64,000 nucleotides of DNA, taken from the NCBI RefSeq assembly GCF_034344865.1, contig NZ_CP133774.1, positions 2,294,001 through 2,358,000 of the forward strand, written 5' to 3'. Under the pieces are notes generated by a model that was given only the letters and a program-made list of their open reading frames with translations, was not told the DNA's origin and made no database searches. Shown here in pieces: positions 60,301 to 64,000 of this stretch (position 1 is the first letter of the stretch; each line of letters starts with the position of its first letter). This DNA comes from Pseudomonas sp. 10S4 (lineage in GTDB: Bacteria; Pseudomonadota; Gammaproteobacteria; Pseudomonadales; Pseudomonadaceae). The translations under genes and the position numbers were made by a program.

Positions 60301-62124
60301 TTCGGCCGGGCGCCTGCTGGTCAAAACCCTACCCGACGGCGTCCAGGTCGAATACCGCTACGACAGCCTCGGCCGATTGGTCGGCGTCGATGATGGCAAT
60401 GACCATCCGCTGGAATTCGAATACGACCGACAAGACCGCCTCATCACCGAGCACCAGGGCTGGGGCACTTTGCGTTATGGCTACGACGCCTGCGGCCAAC
60501 TCAACCACCTACGCCTGCCGGACAACAGCAAACTTGATTATCACCACACCAAGGGCGGCGCACTCAGCGCCATCGACCTCAACGGTGCGCGACTTACCAC
60601 TCACCAGTTTCAATTCGGTCGTGAGAAAAATCGCCAACAAGGTCTGCTGCTCAGCGAATATTCCTACGACGACCAAGGACGCCTCAAAGCCCACGCCGTC
60701 AGCCAACAGCAACGACCGCTGTACCGCCGCGACTATGCCTACAGCCTCAACGGCAACCTCGACAGCATCGCCGACACCCGCCACGGCCAGCGCAGCTATG
60801 TTTACGACGCCCTCAACCGACTGACCCGCGTTCGGCATAGTCGAGACGAGTCACCGGAAAGTTTTGCCCATGATCCGGCGGGCAACTTGTTGATGCAGGA
60901 TCGGGCCGGTTTGGCGAGTGTTAAGGGCAATCGCCTATTAATGCAGGGTGACCGGCACTACGACTATGACGCCTTCGGCAACCTGATACGCGAACGGCGC
61001 GGTACGGAGCAGAAACTCGTCACTGAGTATCGGTACGACTGCCAGCATCGCTTGATTGGCGTCACGTTGCCGGATGGCAGTTGTGCGAATTATCGCTATG
61101 ACGCCTTCGGTCGCCGCATCGCCAAAACTGTCGACGGTCGGACCACCGAGTTCTTCTGGCAGGGCGATCAGGTCGTTGCGGAAAGTAGCCACGAGCATTA
61201 CCGCAGCTACATTTATGAGCCAGGCACTTTCCGCCCGCTGGCCATGCTCGACGGCAAAGGCCCGCGTAAGGCCTGCCCGTTCTACTACCAACTCGACCAC
61301 CTCGGCACGCCGCAGGAACTGACGGATTTCGGTGGTGAGATTGTTTGGGCGGCGAAGTACAACGCTTACGGCAAGGTCACTCGCCTGACCCAGGGCGCGG
61401 GTGAACAACTCGAACAGCCGTTGCGGTTTCAGGGGCAGTACTTCGATGCTGAGAGCGGACTGCATTACAACCGGCATCGGTACTATGATCCGGAGATTGG
61501 CCGGTACCTGACGCCGGATCCGATCAAGTTGGCGGGTGGGCTGAACCAGTATCAGTACACGCCGAACCCGACGGGGTGGGTTGATCCGTTGGGGTTGAGC
61601 TGCCCGCCGCCGAAAAAGTCGGGTTGTAAGGTGCCGGGGGATACATCTGGCGCTAAGGTTGATGAGGGGAGCCTGAACTACCGAAGCCCAAATTAAGTCC
61701 GGCGGAGCTTGCCGAGATAGAAATCAAACGTTTGGACACGAGCCAAGGCATGCATATGGTGGGGAAACATAGCCCAGAGGTTCCAGATAACAAATGGAAA
61801 CAGAGAGCTATTGATGGTACGGATCCCATTACTGGTAGAAGACCCAGGAATCGACTTGGTAATCCAAGCTCCAGATTTATCAGTTGGGAGTTGATGCTCG
61901 AGGCTTACACTCTTGCAACAACGAGAACGGAACGGGGGCTGTCTCAATTTACCGGGATAGACCGTGGCGGCAACAATATTGTCAGGATGAGACTTCCGGG
62001 TGCAGGGGAAGGGTACATACCAAATGCTAATTCAAAAGACCACCCGATACGCGTTAGCATGGACCGCTTCGAAATGAAATTCGATGATAAAGGTATACCG
62101 TTTACGTTGTATCCAATTAGGTGA
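57374..62124 (+). pseudogene. RHS-repeat polymorphic toxin, toxin tip separated by a frameshift
   Basis: The main frame runs 57374-61696 (1440 residues). It has an N-terminal region with paired hydrophobic helices (about 275-330), the DUF6531-type entry CPVSMVTGEELLTLTDGSLDG (about 400), some twenty YD repeats (YDELGRL-like: YDEIGRLVAL, YDSLGRLVGV), and the core end PNPTGWVDPLGL, where RHS shells cut themselves. It stops soon after, while another frame continues for about 150 residues to 62124 (LSPAELAEIE, MVGKHSPEVPDNKW, ISWELMLEAY). Adding one G to GGGG at 61666-61669 joins them (DEGEPELPKPKLS), making 1583 residues. The tip is the toxin; its activity is unknown. Confidence 0.83.
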
Positions 62125-62132
62125 GGTGAATT

Positions 62133-62552
62133 ATGTTTGTTGATCTTGGAACTGGGCAGCCATATGTTCCGACGCCTTCATATTTTTTGGGGTGTTTTGA
62201 CATTTATGATCGTGAAGAAACACTTGGAGAGGAGTTAGAGAAATTTAATCCAAATGATCCGTCGGATAGGGAGGAGTTAATACTCAAGTATTGTCTGGTT
62301 AGTAATCGTACCTACCGACATCATTTTTTGCTTTATAAATGTTTGGAAAAGGCGCTTCAGGACAAAAGCTACGATTTTCAGGCACTTTTTAAGTATGACC
62401 CAGAGGCATATTCCTCATTCCCCTATGGATGGGATGAAATGGAGAATACAAGGGCTTTTTTGAGGATATTTATCGATTGGCTACTATCGAATGGAAAGAT
62501 GACCTTCAAAAAGCCAGTCTTGAAGATCCAGAGAGTTGGTAAAGAGGTTTAG
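62133..62552 (+). CDS. Putative RHS immunity protein 1
   Basis: 139 residues, acidic, soluble, AT-rich, eight bases after the toxin stop with GGTGAA just upstream. Conserved features shared with the next gene are FDIYDREETLGEEL, DREELILKY, YRHHFLLYKCLEKAL, DKSYDFQALF and WDEMENTRAFL. It is probably the cognate immunity protein binding the RHS tip in the cytoplasm. No known family was recognised. Confidence 0.7.
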   Translation: MFVDLGTGQPYVPTPSYFLGCFDIYDREETLGEELEKFNPNDPSDREELILKYCLVSNRTYRHHFLLYKCLEKALQDKSYDFQALFKYDPEAYSSFPYGWDEMENTRAFLRIFIDWLLSNGKMTFKKPVLKIQRVGKEV

Positions 62553-62610
62553 TGATTGCTAGCTTGATTGCTTGTGGCCAGAATTTGCATTTTGGGGGCT
62601 GAGACAAATA

Positions 62611-63027
62611 GTGTTGCGAGACCCATTTTTAGGTGAAACGTTTCACCCAGATTTAATGTGGCTTATTGGGGTTTTTGATGTTTATGATCATGAAGAAACG
62701 CTAGGTGCGGAGCTTTCAATCTATGATCCTAACAATAGGCGGGATAGGGGCGAGCTGATTAGAAAGTACAGCTTGAATTTAGGCTATTTGAACTACCGAC
62801 ATAAGCTTGTTTTGGTGGAGTCTTTAGCAGACAAGCTGAATGACAAAAGCTATGACTTTCAGGGATTGTTCGATATTGATGAAGACGAGGCTGCAAGCTG
62901 GCCACGCGGTGAATGGTACGAATTAGAGAATCCTCGTGGTTTTCTTGAACATGTCTATACGTTGGCGCTAGAGGTTTGGAAAGATGAACTAGTAAAGGCG
63001 GGGTCGGAAGATCGGTCCACTTGGTGA
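62611..63027 (+). CDS. Putative RHS immunity protein 2 (paralogue)
   Basis: 138 residues if started at GTG 62611, the position that aligns with the ATG of the first paralogue (both have 23 residues up to the FD of FDxYDxEETLG). A TTG at 62572 also opens the frame. It shares FDVYDHEETLGAEL, DRGELIRKYSL, NYRHKLVLVESLADKL, DKSYDFQGLF and YELENPRGFL with the previous gene. A likely tandem duplicate with changed specificity. Confidence 0.68.
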   Translation: MLRDPFLGETFHPDLMWLIGVFDVYDHEETLGAELSIYDPNNRRDRGELIRKYSLNLGYLNYRHKLVLVESLADKLNDKSYDFQGLFDIDEDEAASWPRGEWYELENPRGFLEHVYTLALEVWKDELVKAGSEDRSTW

Positions 63028-63072
63028 GGAAATAATTATGAATGATTTTGGCAGTTACAATGGTGTGTTTAG

Positions 63073-63573
63073 ATGTCTGATCAAAAACTAACACGCGAGG
63101 TGATTACAGATTGGGCCTATGGGCGCACTGTTATTGATTTGGTTGAAAGTGATTGTGATGGAGACGCTGCGAGCTTTGATAATGATGTTGTGAGGGTACT
63201 AGGGGCTAAAGGCTTATTAGAATTTGCAGCAGATCCAGCGTGCCCGAATAGAAGATATTTTGTAGATGGGTTTGTAACGCTGTTTTTATGGATTTTTCGT
63301 TCGAATGGAAATCTTCCATTTCACTTTTCACGTTTTCTAGGAATTAAGTCCAGAGAGGATTATAGAACTGAGATGGAAGCGCAAGCGGAAGAGGTTTATG
63401 ATGTTTGCTTGGTTTTAGATAGTATGAGACTCATAAAGGACCCCGCAATACAGTCTCTTTACAAACAGCTTCTTGATTTTAGACATGCTTACGCAAATAG
63501 TAACAGCGACTTTTATTACAGAAGCTGGGCGGCGTTGGATTTAGGGTTTTTCGATGTGGAGACGATGCGTTAA
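63073..63573 (+). CDS. Hypothetical protein in the RHS immunity array
   Basis: 166 residues, soluble, helical, low GC. Visible features are TREVITDWAYGRTVIDLVE at the start, ADPACPNRRYFVDGFVTLFLW and YDVCLVLDSMRL. No family was recognised. Placement behind two immunity genes suggests another immunity or orphan gene of a lost toxin; inference only. A short ORF-free 45 bp precedes it. Confidence 0.6.
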   Translation: MSDQKLTREVITDWAYGRTVIDLVESDCDGDAASFDNDVVRVLGAKGLLEFAADPACPNRRYFVDGFVTLFLWIFRSNGNLPFHFSRFLGIKSREDYRTEMEAQAEEVYDVCLVLDSMRLIKDPAIQSLYKQLLDFRHAYANSNSDFYYRSWAALDLGFFDVETMR

Positions 63574-63653
63574 GTTGTTTTGTTGAGTGGCCTCTCGTTG
63601 GTAGGTTTTTAGTTATTGCTTTTTGGTGCGGTGGTAAGCTGTGGGGCCTTCAA

Positions 63654-64000
63654 GTGATAGATAAGTATGTTGTAATTGTCCTGGCAGTAAATCCTATCGT
63701 TGAAGAAGAAGTTCTATTGCTTGTTAGTGGTGTGAAAGTTAAATGCTTTGCGAGCTGCTGTCCTGAAAAAATTCAGGTAGGGGAAGCCTATGAGGTTGAG
63801 TTCGAGATAGTCCTTCCTGATGATGACTTCATTACCGTTGCAGAAAAGCGGTCCGACTCACTAATTGAAGTGAAAGACGATGGTTTTTCATGCTTTCTAT
63901 ATGGCTATTTGGACGGAAGTGTCTTCCGATCCTTCGTTGACTTTATGGATCAGGAAATCCACTACGACTATCCGGCGCTTAACGAAGAATTCGTCAAGGT
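63654..64000 (+). CDS. Partial hypothetical protein, runs off the right edge
   Basis: From GTG 63654 (GGGG about nine bases upstream) the frame is open to the window end, 115 residues visible. It is a beta-rich acidic protein with VIDKYVVIVLAVNP near the start, VGEAYEVEFEIVLPDDDF, and CFLYGYLDGSVFRSFVDFMD. I do not recognise it. By low GC and position it belongs to the toxin-immunity island. In-frame codons continue upstream without a good start. Confidence 0.6.
   Translation, partial: MIDKYVVIVLAVNPIVEEEVLLLVSGVKVKCFASCCPEKIQVGEAYEVEFEIVLPDDDFITVAEKRSDSLIEVKDDGFSCFLYGYLDGSVFRSFVDFMDQEIHYDYPALNEEFVK

Overview
The window is about 60% GC and looks like a chromosome segment of a fluorescent-group Pseudomonas. 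The evidence is the gene families (putA/putP divergon, trxC, mscK, nhaP2-type antiporter, zapA with its small coiled-coil partner), at least eleven Pseudomonas-type REP palindromes or doublets (GTGGGAGCGGGCTTGCTCGCG type), and orphan type VI secretion (T6SS) cassettes. No T6SS structural genes, tRNA, rRNA or CRISPR array were seen.

Layout. (1) 1-9.6 kb: a T6SS effector cassette with a VasX-like membrane effector, three related DUF6708-like membrane proteins (two a recent tandem duplication), a decayed second effector and a DUF746-like zinc-ribbon protein. (2) 9.8-28.7 kb, minus strand: one very long, translationally coupled aryl polyene (ape) pigment operon. It has initiation (ammonia-lyase, acyl-ACP ligase), two carrier proteins, elongation (ketosynthases, ketoreductase, dehydratases), chain-length factor, tailoring (methyltransferase, halogenase-like flavoenzyme), glycosyl and acyl transfer, and export functions (LolA-like, MMPL, lipoprotein). 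(3) 29-40.8 kb: orphan parA, trxC, a higBA toxin-antitoxin pair, selO, mscK, a K+/H+ antiporter, a chemoreceptor and zapA. (4) 40.8-46.1 kb: a second chemoreceptor broken by an in-frame stop, an IS110-family element sitting inside a REP doublet, and an acyl-CoA dehydrogenase. (5) 46.3-52.3 kb: proline catabolism (putA, putP) with PutA operator-like sites between. (6) 52.6-64 kb: a second T6SS island with an evolved VgrG and two membrane immunity paralogues, then a DUF4123 chaperone, an RHS polymorphic toxin, two tandem immunity paralogues and further AT-rich orphan genes.

Thirteen single-base frameshifts interrupt otherwise intact conserved genes (apeO, halogenase-like gene, ammonia-lyase twice, apeG, selO, mscK, antiporter, putP twice in compensating fashion, vgrG, first VgrG immunity gene, rhs). 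Many lie in short homopolymers and the genes are otherwise intact, so sequencing or assembly indels are the likeliest cause. Coordinates of those genes are given for the whole repaired locus. The chemoreceptor stop codon and the decayed effector are different in kind and may be real.
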